Assembly: GCF_026340565.1 (NCBI RefSeq)
Contig: NZ_JAPEPB010000002.1
Location: 620,001-684,000, forward strand
Origin: Kitasatospora sp. NBC_01287
Lineage (GTDB): Bacteria > Actinomycetota > Actinomycetes > Streptomycetales > Streptomycetaceae
DNA: 64,000 nt
Reading direction: 5' to 3'
Numbering within the stretch: position 1 is the stretch's first letter; the number at the start of each line of letters is the position of its first letter. This document shows, piece after piece, positions 41,694 to 50,023 of this stretch. A program made the position numbers and the translations under genes. Under the pieces are notes generated by a model, which was not told where the DNA came from, searched no databases, and saw only the letters and a program-made list of their open reading frames with translations.

Positions 41694-42659
41694 GTGGTCG
41701 CCCCCGCCGTGTTCCCCTCGTTCCAACACGCCTACGCCGCCGTCCTGCGGCACGTCAGCGAGAACTACGAGTTCGCCAACTCCGCTCGCGGGAACGACAG
41801 TCACGAGTGCATCGGTGCGAGCTTCCGTCTCACCGACCCCCGACGGCGGGCCCTGTTCCTGACGGCCCGGCCGGTCAACCCCGTCTACCACTACGCGGAG
41901 GCGCTCTGGTACCTGGGCGGCCTGCGGAGCCTGGACCTGATCGGGCACTACGCGTCCCGCCGTCGGGCCGACTCGCGCGATGGCACGACCATCGACGGCT
42001 CGGCCTACGGCGCGCGGATCTTCGCGCCCCGGCCGGACGGTGTCCCCTCGGCGTTCGACCAGGCGCTGGAGCTGCTGTGGGCGGAGAAGGACAGCAAGCG
42101 GGCCTACCTGCCGGTGTTCGAGAGCCACGACCCCGACGAGATCGGCAGCCCCGACCTGCCGTGCCTGGTCGGACTGCACCTGCTCGCCCGTGACGGGCAC
42201 CTGCACATGGTCACCTACATGCGCGCCAACGACGCCAACCGCGGCCTGGTCTGCGACGTGTACTCCTTCACCCTGATCCAGGAGTTCGCCGCCGCCCTGC
42301 TCGGCCTGCGCCTGGGCACCTACACCCACCACGTGGGGTCGATGCACATCGGCATCCGGGACCTGGCGCGCGTGGACAAGGTGCTGGAGGAGACCGCGGC
42401 CGACCCCGAGAGCACGCCCCGCTTCGCGGCCCCCGTGATGCCCGCCGACACCTCCTGGCAGCACATCCGGACCGTCCTGGAGCACGAACAGCTCCTGCGC
42501 ACCAATCAGGTCCAGTACACCCCCGGGGACGTCGCCGCACTGGACCTGCCGCCGTACTGGCAGCGGGTGCTGCTGCTCTTCGAGGCGCATCGGCAGGTAA
42601 CCCACTGTCCGGCGGACCCTGTCGATCCGGTGCTCGCGCCATCATCGTCCAGGGCCTGA
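41694..42659 (+). CDS. Thymidylate-synthase-fold cytidylate hydroxymethylase-like enzyme (3' end frameshifted)
   Basis: 321 aa as read, GTG start after AAGGAG. Core matches the ThyA fold without gaps around the active site: AEALWYL (Glu69, equivalent to ThyA Glu58), GSAYG, catalytic Cys157 in LPC, MRANDANRG and YTHHVGSMH. The residue corresponding to E. coli Asn177, which selects dUMP, is Asp188 (GLVCDVYSF against GLPFNIASY). That Asp is characteristic of dCMP/CMP 5-hydroxymethylases such as T4 gp42 and MilA. It is thus predicted to transfer a C1 unit from methylene-tetrahydrofolate to a cytosine nucleotide. The last residues (about 314 on) look out of frame; see 42660-42787. First gene of the operon with exonuclease, NTPase and reductase. 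Confidence 0.87.
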   Translation: MVAPAVFPSFQHAYAAVLRHVSENYEFANSARGNDSHECIGASFRLTDPRRRALFLTARPVNPVYHYAEALWYLGGLRSLDLIGHYASRRRADSRDGTTIDGSAYGARIFAPRPDGVPSAFDQALELLWAEKDSKRAYLPVFESHDPDEIGSPDLPCLVGLHLLARDGHLHMVTYMRANDANRGLVCDVYSFTLIQEFAAALLGLRLGTYTHHVGSMHIGIRDLARVDKVLEETAADPESTPRFAAPVMPADTSWQHIRTVLEHEQLLRTNQVQYTPGDVAALDLPPYWQRVLLLFEAHRQVTHCPADPVDPVLAPSSSRA

Positions 42660-42787
42660 ACGAACCTCCGCGCTACTTCTTGCAGCACGGCTTCGGCTAC
42701 CAGGTCCACGACCGTGACAAGCCGCACCACCACCGCCGGCACGGCCGCGCCGAAATCGGCTGGGCCGCCCCCAGTAAGGAGCCCTGA
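42660..42787 (+). other. Out-of-frame continuation of the hydroxymethylase-like gene
   Basis: In the -1 frame, coding-quality sequence (almost all codons ending in G or C) runs from about 42633 to a TGA at 42785-42787, reading IIVQGLNEPPRYFLQHG and on to GWAAPSKEP. Joined to the main frame at DPVLA it gives an end resembling the family C-terminus. Its TGA would overlap the next ATG (TGATG), the spacing used elsewhere in this operon. A one-base deletion (mutation or sequencing error) near 42620-42635 explains this best. Confidence 0.65.
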
Positions 42788-43401
42788 TGGACTACGGCAC
42801 CTGGCCCCGAGTCTTCGTCGTGGACGTGGAGGGCAACGGCGCCCAGCCGCCGGACCTGGTCGAAGTCGCGGCCATCCCCGTGGTGAACGGGAGCCCGGTG
42901 CCGTCGTCCGCACGCTCCAGCCTGATCCGCCCGCCGCACCCCATCACGCCGTTCGCCATGCGGGTGCACCACATCACCAACCAGGACGTCGCCACGGCGC
43001 CGACCTGGCAGCAGGTCGGCGCGCAGGTGCACGCCGACCTGGAGGGCGCGTGGATCGCCGCGCACAACGCCCACGTGGACTACGGCGTTCTGCTGCGACA
43101 CATCCCGCAGTGGCGACCGGCCGGAGTGCTGGACACCCTCCGGCTCGCCCGCGCGACCTACCCGGCGGCCAGCGGGTACAGCCTCGACGCGCTGATCGAG
43201 CTGACCGGCATCGACCTGGCCGCCGTCCCCGGCCAGCGCCACCGCGCAGGCTTCGACGCCCACGCCACCGCGCTGCTGCTGCTCGACCTCGCCGCGCACT
43301 ACGACACCTGGGACGCCCTGATCGCCGCCGCCGTCCCGCCCGGGGTGCCCGGCGCCCCCCTGCCCGCTACCCCCAGCTCAGAGGAACAGACACTGTGGTG
43401 A
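42787..43401 (+). CDS. 3'-5' exonuclease, DEDDh (DnaQ-like)
   Basis: 204 aa, a single exonuclease domain. Motif I VVDVEGNG (Asp13, Glu15), motif II AAHNAHVDYG (Asp98), motif III HRAGFDAHATALL (His152, Asp157), giving a complete DEDDh set for two-metal hydrolysis of DNA or RNA 3' ends or of small nucleotides. It is not attached to a polymerase. The start codon overlaps the stop of the restored frame of the upstream gene, and its own stop overlaps the NTPase start (GTGA). Confidence 0.92.
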   Translation: MDYGTWPRVFVVDVEGNGAQPPDLVEVAAIPVVNGSPVPSSARSSLIRPPHPITPFAMRVHHITNQDVATAPTWQQVGAQVHADLEGAWIAAHNAHVDYGVLLRHIPQWRPAGVLDTLRLARATYPAASGYSLDALIELTGIDLAAVPGQRHRAGFDAHATALLLLDLAAHYDTWDALIAAAVPPGVPGAPLPATPSSEEQTLW

Positions 43402-43997
43402 CACCGCTTCGCCTCTACATCGCCGGAACGCACTCGTCCGGCAAGACCACCCTGGCCCGGCGCATCGAGATGGAGCTGCGCGCCACCGGCATCACCGTCG
43501 TGCGCACGGGCGGCTTCGCCAAGCGGGCCGCCGAACTCGGCTTCCCGAAGATGACGCGCCACACCGCCCAGTCCACCGCCTGGATCATCAACACCACCTC
43601 CGCCGCCACGCTGGAAGCCGAGCTCACCGCGGACGTCGTGATCGTGGACCGCACCCCGTACGACGCCCTCGCCTACTACCTGGCCGCACTCCAACACCGC
43701 GGCGAGCACCCCGACCCCGAGGCGCTCTCCCGCCTCACCGGCCTGGCGCAGCTGGCCTGCCCTCGCCCGGCGGTGTTCCTCGCCACCGTCCTCGACCCGG
43801 CGCTCCCGGTTGCCGTCCACCCGGGCAAGGACCCCGACCGGGCGGACACCGCGTTCCGCGAGGCCGTGGACCAGCAGCTGCACCGGGCACTGAAGGCCTA
43901 CCACGTCCCGCACATCCCAGTGCCCGGCGACGGCCACGCAGCCGCAGTCGAAGCGGCGGTCGAGACGATCGCCTCCGCCTGGGCGGCTGCCGCGTGA
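43398..43997 (+). CDS. Small P-loop NTPase, AAA_28/nucleotide-kinase-like
   Basis: 199 aa. Walker A GTHSSGKTT (residues 10-18), a Walker-B-like DVVIVDRTPYD and a lid-like Arg region near the C-terminus (GKDPDRADTAFREAV). The closest class I can name is the AAA_28/NadR-kinase-like group, which includes small nucleoside or metabolite kinases. In this operon a (hydroxymethyl)nucleoside or nucleotide kinase is attractive but unproven. GTG 43398 overlaps the exonuclease stop; GTG 43395 is equally possible. Confidence 0.85.
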   Translation: MTPLRLYIAGTHSSGKTTLARRIEMELRATGITVVRTGGFAKRAAELGFPKMTRHTAQSTAWIINTTSAATLEAELTADVVIVDRTPYDALAYYLAALQHRGEHPDPEALSRLTGLAQLACPRPAVFLATVLDPALPVAVHPGKDPDRADTAFREAVDQQLHRALKAYHVPHIPVPGDGHAAAVEAAVETIASAWAAAA

Positions 43998-44767
43998 AGA
44001 CGATCACCATCGCGGGCAAGCAGGTCCCCCGCCTGGGCCTGGGCACCATGCGGCTGACCGGTCCTGGCACCTGGGGCGGCCCGGCCGACCCGACCGCCGC
44101 CGTCACGCTGCTCCGCACGGCCGTTGACGACCTCGGCGTCCTCCACGTCGACACCGCTGACGCCTACGGCCCGCACACCGTCGAGGAACTGATCCGCCGC
44201 GCGCTGCACCCCTACCCCGAGCAGCTGCTGCTCGCCACCAAGGTCGGCATGGTGCGGCCCGGGCCGAACGTCTGGCGTCCGCTGGGCCGCCCCGAGTACC
44301 TGCGCGCAGCCGTCGAAGCATCCCTTCGCCGCCTGAACCGCGAGCACATCGACCTGTGTTATCTGCACCGCCTGGACCCCACGGTGCCGTTGGCCGATCA
44401 GGTCGGGGAACTGGCCGCGCTCCGGAGGGAGGGGAAGATCGGCGAGATCGGCCTGTCCAAGGTCACTCCCGAGCAGATCCGGGAGACCGGCACCCTGGTG
44501 GCGGTCGCCGCCGTGCAGAACTGTCTGAACGTCGCCGAGCCAGACGACCCGGCCCTGGCGTACTGCCAAGCCCACGGCATCCCGTACGTGCCGTACCGGC
44601 CACTGAACGCCGGCAGGCTGCCCGACCCCGCGAAGGCGCTGCGGTGGCTACTGGACCTCGGTCCGCAGGTGGCACCGATCCCCGGCACCGCGGACCCCTC
44701 GCACCTGCGCGCGCTCTTCGCTCCCGCGACCTCGGAGAAGTCCGAGGAGAGCGGCCGACAGTCGTAG
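43994..44767 (+). CDS. Aldo/keto reductase
   Basis: 257 aa, short AKR barrel. The catalytic tetrad is present: Asp53 and Tyr58 (DTADAYG), Lys83 (LATKVGM), His125 (CYLHRLD). The C-terminal NADPH segment PIPGTADPSHL is present. Reduces a carbonyl with NADPH; substrate unknown. GTGA overlap with the NTPase gene makes it part of the same operon; an oxidised (formyl) nucleotide is one conceivable substrate. Confidence 0.92.
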   Translation: MKTITIAGKQVPRLGLGTMRLTGPGTWGGPADPTAAVTLLRTAVDDLGVLHVDTADAYGPHTVEELIRRALHPYPEQLLLATKVGMVRPGPNVWRPLGRPEYLRAAVEASLRRLNREHIDLCYLHRLDPTVPLADQVGELAALRREGKIGEIGLSKVTPEQIRETGTLVAVAAVQNCLNVAEPDDPALAYCQAHGIPYVPYRPLNAGRLPDPAKALRWLLDLGPQVAPIPGTADPSHLRALFAPATSEKSEESGRQS

Positions 44768-44782
44768 GAATGCGAGGCCGTT

Positions 44783-45679
44783 GTGTGCACGGCGTTCATC
44801 AGCATCGCCCCGGGCTCGGCGGTGCCGGTCCTGCTGCTCGCCGTCCGGGACGAGTACACCGACCGCCAGTGGCTCCCACCCGGCCGCCACTGGGCATCGC
44901 GGCCCTCCGTCACCGGCGGCCTGGACCTGACAGCGGGTGGAACCTGGCTCGCGGTCACCCCCGGGAGCGCTCCGGGGACCGAGGCGGTAGCAGCCTGCCT
45001 GCTCAACGGCTTCGGCCGGAGCGTTCCCCAGCAGCGGCTCTCCCGCGGCGGGATCCCGCTCATCGCCGCAGGCGGCCAGGTGCTCACCAGCAGTCGGATG
45101 GAGCGCTACGACCCGTTCCACCTGATCCTTGCTCGGCCCTCCGGGGTACGCGTGATCAGCTGGAGTGGAAGCAGCATGGAGGAGCATGAGCTTCCCGCTG
45201 GTCTGAGCGTCGTGCTCAACGATGGTCTGGAGGGCCGGACGGGCGGCCGCACCTGCTCGCCGCACATCCGCTCGACGATGTCCGCTCGCGCGTCGCACTT
45301 CCGGGCACGGCTGCAAGCCGCTGCGCGCCCGGAGCCCGCAGACGGACCGCCGGCTGACGCGTGGGGCGACTGGCTGCCGATCGCATGCGGTGACGACCTG
45401 CCGCTGGACGATCCGGCAGCCCTGATACGCCGCCTGAGGTCCCCGGGCGGACGTGTCTGGGGGGCCGTGTCGATCTCCATGGTGGCGCTCGCACCCACGG
45501 GGGTGCGGTACGACTTCGGCGCCGTGGTCACCAGCGCCTCGTCGACCCGGATCACCCTGAAGCCGGTGCTCGTCAGCGCCTTTCGGAGCCGCTACGAGGA
45601 ACGTGCCGACCTCCACCAGGGTCTGCGCCAACTCGCCTGCAGCGTCAGCTGCCCGCGACGACTCCGAAGGTCATGCTGA
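44783..45679 (+). CDS. NRDE (TANGO2-like) family protein
   Basis: 298 aa from GTG 44783. Begins VCTAFISIAPGS, LLLAVRDEYTDRQWLPPGRHW, the NRDE-family opening with Cys2 available as an N-terminal nucleophile after Met removal, and the NRDE-like RDEYTDR motif. GGTWLAVTP and LLNGFGR follow. The family (transport and Golgi organisation 2) has Ntn-hydrolase-like features but uncertain function. 15 nt after the reductase, so probably the last gene of the operon. GCTGAA/TTCAGC arms (45675-45705) with an inner CGGT/ACCG could form a weak terminator. Confidence 0.82.
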   Translation: MCTAFISIAPGSAVPVLLLAVRDEYTDRQWLPPGRHWASRPSVTGGLDLTAGGTWLAVTPGSAPGTEAVAACLLNGFGRSVPQQRLSRGGIPLIAAGGQVLTSSRMERYDPFHLILARPSGVRVISWSGSSMEEHELPAGLSVVLNDGLEGRTGGRTCSPHIRSTMSARASHFRARLQAAARPEPADGPPADAWGDWLPIACGDDLPLDDPAALIRRLRSPGGRVWGAVSISMVALAPTGVRYDFGAVVTSASSTRITLKPVLVSAFRSRYEERADLHQGLRQLACSVSCPRRLRRSC

Positions 45680-45757
45680 AACGATCGGTTAAGGACCGGT
45701 TCAGCGCCGCCTCGTAGCTTCGGCGCGACCCGGCGCATCCCTTCCTGGAGGACGATC

Positions 45758-46309
45758 GTGGTAGCGCGCTCACAGCCCGGCCCGACCCTTTCCGCCCTGC
45801 TCACCAGCGCCGCGACGCGGCTGCTGGCCCCCCTCGCCGCACCGCCGCGGACCACCGCGGCCACCGTGGGGCGGCTCGCCCGGCCCGGGCGCTCGCTGGT
45901 GCTGCGGGACCTGCGGGAGAAGGTGGTCGAGTACCACTCCAACAACCCCGACCCGACCGGCACCACCCCCACCGAGAACGACTTCGCCACAGTGAAGCTG
46001 GAGATCTTCGGCCCGGACGGCGGTCGGCTGGGCCGCACCGAGGGAGCCGGGCGGATGCTCTACCGCGACCCGGCCGACGGGCACTTCACCGCCTACTTCG
46101 GCGAGACGATCACCCTGGACGACGGGAACGTGATCCAGGCCGGCGGTCTGGTGGACGACGCCCGCCTCACCGCGGGCGAGTTCGCCTCCTTCCCGGCCGT
46201 CGTGGTGCGTGGCCCGCTGCGCGGCGCGATCGGGTACCGCCAGTTCCGGCCGCTGGTCAAGGAGTCGCACACGACGTACGAGTCCGCCATCGTCCTCTAC
46301 CGGAAGTGA
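45758..46309 (+). CDS. Allene-oxide-cyclase-barrel-like protein
   Basis: 183 aa. About 45 N-terminal residues rich in Ala/Arg, then a beta-barrel region with EKVVEYHSNNPDPTG, DFATVKLEIFGPDGG, GRMLYRDPADGHFTAYFGE and VVVRGPLRGAIGYRQFRPL, matching my memory of the AOC-like barrel family of actinomycetes. Members bind or cyclise small reactive substrates; no substrate is known here. GTG start with GGAGGA; its stop overlaps the following aldo/keto reductase (GTGA), implying joint action. Confidence 0.75.
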   Translation: MVARSQPGPTLSALLTSAATRLLAPLAAPPRTTAATVGRLARPGRSLVLRDLREKVVEYHSNNPDPTGTTPTENDFATVKLEIFGPDGGRLGRTEGAGRMLYRDPADGHFTAYFGETITLDDGNVIQAGGLVDDARLTAGEFASFPAVVVRGPLRGAIGYRQFRPLVKESHTTYESAIVLYRK

Positions 46310-47334
46310 CGGTCCATCAGATGACGGAACAGCTGACGGAGCGCCCCCTGCCCGTCCGGCGGATCGGACCGCTCACCGTCGGGGCGCAGGGCCTGGGCTG
46401 CCTGGGCCTGTCCGAGTTCTACGGACCAGTCGAGGAGCGGGCGGCCGTGGCCGTCATCCACCGGGCGCTGGAGCTGGGCGCCACCCTGCTGGACACCGCC
46501 GACGTCTACGGGCACGGCGGCAACGAGCAGTTGATCGGGCGCGCGCTGAGCGGCCGGCGGCGCGAGGCGGCCGTGATCGCGACCAAGTTCGGAGTGGTGC
46601 GCCCGGGCGAGGGTGTGGGCACCGGCATCCGGGCGGACCCGGCCTACGTCCGGGAGAGCTGCGAGGCCTCGCTGCGCCGGCTCGGCGTGGAGCACCTCGA
46701 CCTGTTCCAACTCACCCGCGCCGACCGCTCGGTGCCGATCGAGGAGACCGCGGGGGCGCTCGCCGAGCTGATCGCGGAGGGCAAGATCCGCGCGTACGGC
46801 CTGAGCGAGGTCTCCTCGGCGACGCTGCGGCGGGCCCACGCGGTCGCGCCGGTGGCCGCGCTGCAGAGCGAATGGTCGCTCTGGTCGCGCGACCTGGAGC
46901 GGGAGACCGTGGCCGTCTGCCGGGAGCTGGGCGTGGCGATCCTGCCCTACGCGCCGCTGGGGCGGGGCTTCCTGGCCGGGGCGGTCCGCTCGGTGGAGCA
47001 GCTCGACGCCGACGACTTCCGGCGGATCGGCCTGCCCAGGTTCGAGGCGGCCAACCTGGCCCGCAACCTCCCGCTGGTCGACCGGCTGGCCCGCCTCGCC
47101 GACGAACTCGGCGTGACCGCGGCCCAGTTGGCCCTGGCCTGGCTGCACCACCAGGGCCCGGACGTGATCCCGATCCCGGGCACCAAGCAGCCGGCGCACC
47201 TGGCCGAGAACACCTCGGCCGCGCACCTGCGGCTCAGCCCCGCCCAACTCGACGCGGTGGCACTGGCCGTGCCCGCCGCCGAGGTGCGCGGCGAGCGGTG
47301 GAACACGGCGAGCACGGCCTACCTCGACGGCTGA
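46306..47334 (+). CDS. Aldo/keto-reductase-fold protein lacking the tetrad His
   Basis: 342 aa, AKR13/YakC-like barrel: LGLSEFYGP, Asp63/Tyr68 (DTADVYG), Lys94 (IATKFG), NADPH segment PIPGTKQP. Where relatives have YYQHRVD this protein has FQLTRAD, so the tetrad His is Thr137. The change should impair ordinary carbonyl reduction or shift its pH dependence; the protein may have another reaction or a binding role. Translationally coupled to the AOC-like gene. Confidence 0.88.
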   Translation: MTVHQMTEQLTERPLPVRRIGPLTVGAQGLGCLGLSEFYGPVEERAAVAVIHRALELGATLLDTADVYGHGGNEQLIGRALSGRRREAAVIATKFGVVRPGEGVGTGIRADPAYVRESCEASLRRLGVEHLDLFQLTRADRSVPIEETAGALAELIAEGKIRAYGLSEVSSATLRRAHAVAPVAALQSEWSLWSRDLERETVAVCRELGVAILPYAPLGRGFLAGAVRSVEQLDADDFRRIGLPRFEAANLARNLPLVDRLARLADELGVTAAQLALAWLHHQGPDVIPIPGTKQPAHLAENTSAAHLRLSPAQLDAVALAVPAAEVRGERWNTASTAYLDG

Positions 47335-47354
47335 GCGCACACCGCGAGAACGAA

Positions 47355-47397
47355 GACGAGGGGGGTGCGCCCGGTCACCGGGCGCACCCCCTTCGTC
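47355..47397. terminator. Strong bidirectional hairpin
   Basis: 20-bp stem with one mismatch: GACGAGGGGGGTGCGCCCGG (47355-47374) and CCGGGCGCACCCCCTTCGTC (47378-47397), 3-nt loop. It lies between the convergent AKR and acyltransferase genes and marks the right end of the plus-strand block. Confidence 0.9.
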
Positions 47398-47427
47398 ATG
47401 GGCGTCACGCGAGTGGCGCCGCCGCCG

Positions 47428-48591
47428 TCACTCGCGCGCCAGGGCGGCGGCGGGCGCGGGTACGGGCGGTGCCCCCGTCGGCCGGCGGCGATCGGCGCGC
47501 GCGCCGCCGAGCAGCCGCATCGCGGGCACCTCGACCAGCGTGTGCAGCGCCCACGCCACCACGGTGGTCAGCGCGAACATGCCGGCCAGCACCGCGACGG
47601 CCACCGGCGCGCTCCAACTGCGGGTGGCGCCGAGCGCGTTGTGCCCGAACTCCAGGACCAGGAAGTGGGTCAGGTAGGAGGCGTAGGAGATGGTGCCGAG
47701 CCAGACCAGCGCCCGGCTGCGGAAGACCGACCGACCACCGCGCAGGTCCACCGCCGCCACCGCCGGGACCAGCAGCGCGAGCGGCACCGCGACCGGGGCG
47801 CTCAGGCTGTACAGGCCGGGGTAGTTGGCGAGCTGCACCGCGAAGCCGGCGACCAGCAGCGCCACCGGCACCAGCGGGTTGAGCCGGATCCAGCGCCCCT
47901 CGCGCACGATCCGGGCCATCACGATGCCCAGGGTGAAGTCCAGCGCCCGGATCAGCGGGAAGGAGACCAGGAACCAGTTCTGGGTGAGCGACATGTCCTG
48001 CCCCGGCAGCCTGGGCGTGCCGGGCAGCGCGGCCCGCGCGACGGCGGGCAGCACCAGGATCACCGCCGCCAGCGCGGCGAGGGTCCACCACAGCCGCGCC
48101 GGCGGGATCCGCCGGATCAGGGCGTGCAGCAGCGGGAAGGCCAGGTAGAAGAGCAGCTCGCAGGAGAGCGACCAGGTGACCACGTTGATCGTGACGATGG
48201 TGTTGAGCCGCGGGTACCAGGTGTGCACCAGGAAGAGGCTGGGCAGCAGGTTGCCCAGGTTCACCGACTGGCCGGCCCAGAGCGCGAGCAGGATCGCCGC
48301 GCACCAGGTGACCACGTGGTTCGGGTAGATCTTGGCCAGGCGTCTGCGCCAGAAGCGCCGCACGCCGTGCTCCTCGCGCGCCGACCAGGTGAGCACGAAG
48401 CCGCTCAGGATGAAGAAGAACTCCACCCCGAGCCAGCCGATCGCGAAGGCGGTGGGCGCCAGCCGCGCCTCGGTGCGCGGGTCGAAGTAGCCGAGGACGA
48501 AGGAGTGGCAGAGGAAGACCAGGAAGGCCGCGCCGAAGCGCAGGCCGGTCAGCGATGGCAGCCGGGAGTGGCCCGGGTCTTGGGCGGCCAT
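47428..48591 (-). CDS. Membrane acyltransferase 3 family protein
   Basis: 387 aa, about ten hydrophobic helices. The family opening LPSLTGLRFGAAFLVFLCHS carries the catalytic-type His, and FFFILSGFVLTWS and YASYLTHFLVLEF are typical. These enzymes move acyl groups from CoA to carbohydrate or polyketide/macrolide hydroxyls at the membrane. As the last gene of the minus-strand PKS-linked block it may acylate the product (inference); cell-surface acylation is the alternative. Confidence 0.88.
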   Translation of the reverse strand: MAAQDPGHSRLPSLTGLRFGAAFLVFLCHSFVLGYFDPRTEARLAPTAFAIGWLGVEFFFILSGFVLTWSAREEHGVRRFWRRRLAKIYPNHVVTWCAAILLALWAGQSVNLGNLLPSLFLVHTWYPRLNTIVTINVVTWSLSCELLFYLAFPLLHALIRRIPPARLWWTLAALAAVILVLPAVARAALPGTPRLPGQDMSLTQNWFLVSFPLIRALDFTLGIVMARIVREGRWIRLNPLVPVALLVAGFAVQLANYPGLYSLSAPVAVPLALLVPAVAAVDLRGGRSVFRSRALVWLGTISYASYLTHFLVLEFGHNALGATRSWSAPVAVAVLAGMFALTTVVAWALHTLVEVPAMRLLGGARADRRRPTGAPPVPAPAAALARE

Positions 48592-48600
48592 GGAAGGCTC

Positions 48601-48825
48601 CTAGGGTCTGGGGACGGCGGTGGTGGACTCGGTGAACCGGATCGCCCGGGCCGGGCAGAGGTAGGCGGCTTCGCGCACCGCCTCGTGCAGGTCGGCGGGC
48701 GGCTCCGGGGTGAGGACGACGACGATGCCCTCCTCGTCCTGGTCGAAGACCTCGCCCGCCGTCGCCATGCAGCGCCCGCCGCTGATGCAGCGTTCGCGGT
48801 CCGCGGTCACCCGTGCGGCGCTCAC
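48601..48825 (-). CDS. 3Fe-4S ferredoxin for the P450
   Basis: 74 aa from GTG 48823-48825, overlapping the P450 stop (GTGA). Cys pattern CISGGRC then CPARAI is that of actinomycete 3Fe-4S ferredoxins, with Gly in place of the fourth ligand. Delivers electrons to the adjacent P450. Confidence 0.93.
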   Translation of the reverse strand: MSAARVTADRERCISGGRCMATAGEVFDQDEEGIVVVLTPEPPADLHEAVREAAYLCPARAIRFTESTTAVPRP

Positions 48826-50009
48826 CAGGCCACCGGCAGCGAGAGCACCCGCTGGACGGTGCCGGCGCCGAGGATCGGCAGCTCGCTGACCGGCGCGTCC
48901 AGCCGCAGTCCGGGCAGCCGGGTGAGCAACTCGCGGAAGGCGATCTCCAGTTCGAGCCTGGCCAGGTTCTGGCCCAGGCACTGGTGGATGCCGAAGCCGA
49001 AGGTGAGGTGGTGGCTGTCGGAGCGCAGCAGGTCCAGCTCGTCCGGGCGCTGGTGGGTGCGCGGGTCGCGGTTGGCCAGGGTGCCGGAGACCAGCACGCC
49101 CTCCCCCGCGCGGATGGTCTGCCCGGCCAGCTCGATGTCGCCCTTGGCGATCCGGGTGGCGACCAGGTCGGTGGTGGCGATGTAGCGCAGCAGTTCCTCC
49201 ACCGCCGTGCCCACCCGCTCCGGGTCCTCGTGCAGCAGGGCCAGTTGCTCGGGGTGCTCCAGCAGGGTGATGACGCCCAGCGCGAGGGTGGAGGAGGTGG
49301 TCTCGTGCGCGGCGATCAGCAGCACCAGCGCGATCGAGACCAGCTCCGCGTGGCCGATGTCGCCGGTCAGCACCCGCTCGCGGACCAGTTGGCCGAGCAG
49401 GCCGTCGGTCGGCTCCTTGATCTGCTCGGTGACCAGGCGGTCGATGTAGTCCACCAGGTCCTGCGCCGCGCCGCCGGACTCCTCCTCGGTGCCGAGCATC
49501 ACCTTGCCGCTGGCGTCCTGGAAGAAGTCGTGGTCCTCGTAGGGCACGCCGAGGTGCCGGCAGATCACCAGCGAGGGCAGCGGGACGGCGAGCAGCGGGA
49601 CCAGGTCGGCCGGCGGGCCGTGCTCGATGATCCGGTCGACGTGGCCGGAGACGATCCGCTCGATCTCCGGCTGCATCCGGCGCACCTGCTTGAGGCTGAA
49701 GTGCGGGTTGAGGAAGCGGCGGTAGATGTCGTGCTCGGGCGGATCCATCGCGATCATGGCCAGGCTGCGGGCGATCTGCGAGCGGAACCTCGGTGCCACG
49801 ATGGGGAAGTCGGGGTGGGTGCGCTGCGAGGAGAGGTTGGGGTGGGTGAGGATCTCCCTGCTCTCCTGGTAGCCGGTGACCAACCAGGCCTCGCGGCCGT
49901 CGAAGAGGGTCACCTTCAGCAGCGGGCCCTGCTCGCCCAGTTCGCGGTAGCCGGCGGGCGGCTCGTACGGGCAGGTGCGCGGCTGCGGGTAGTGCGGGGC
50001 TTGGGTCAT
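48822..50009 (-). CDS. Cytochrome P450
   Basis: 395 aa, typical soluble bacterial P450. I-helix oxygen motif LIAAHETTSS, K-helix EELLR, and heme loop FGFGIHQCLGQNLARLE with the Cys ligand. Sequence style (CYP105/107-like) suits hydroxylation or epoxidation of a secondary metabolite. ATG 50007-50009 with GGAG. 14 nt after the fused ABC ATPase, with its own ferredoxin downstream, in the PKS-linked block. Confidence 0.95.
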   Translation of the reverse strand: MTQAPHYPQPRTCPYEPPAGYRELGEQGPLLKVTLFDGREAWLVTGYQESREILTHPNLSSQRTHPDFPIVAPRFRSQIARSLAMIAMDPPEHDIYRRFLNPHFSLKQVRRMQPEIERIVSGHVDRIIEHGPPADLVPLLAVPLPSLVICRHLGVPYEDHDFFQDASGKVMLGTEEESGGAAQDLVDYIDRLVTEQIKEPTDGLLGQLVRERVLTGDIGHAELVSIALVLLIAAHETTSSTLALGVITLLEHPEQLALLHEDPERVGTAVEELLRYIATTDLVATRIAKGDIELAGQTIRAGEGVLVSGTLANRDPRTHQRPDELDLLRSDSHHLTFGFGIHQCLGQNLARLELEIAFRELLTRLPGLRLDAPVSELPILGAGTVQRVLSLPVAW

Positions 50010-50023
50010 CTCCGGTCCCTCTC

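Noticed and set aside
41694..42659. Ordinary thymidylate synthase for dTMP supply
   Set aside because: The dUMP-selecting Asn is Asp and flanking residues (MRANDANRG) match cytidylate hydroxymethylases better; actinomycetes usually have separate ThyX or ThyA for dTMP.
42600..42660. Programmed -1 ribosomal frameshift
   Set aside because: No X-XXY-YYZ slippery heptamer or obvious downstream pseudoknot; a simple one-base deletion is a better explanation.
47365..49185. 606-codon frame on the plus strand
   Set aside because: Antisense to the acyltransferase, ferredoxin and P450 genes; Arg/Gln/Gly-rich without motifs.
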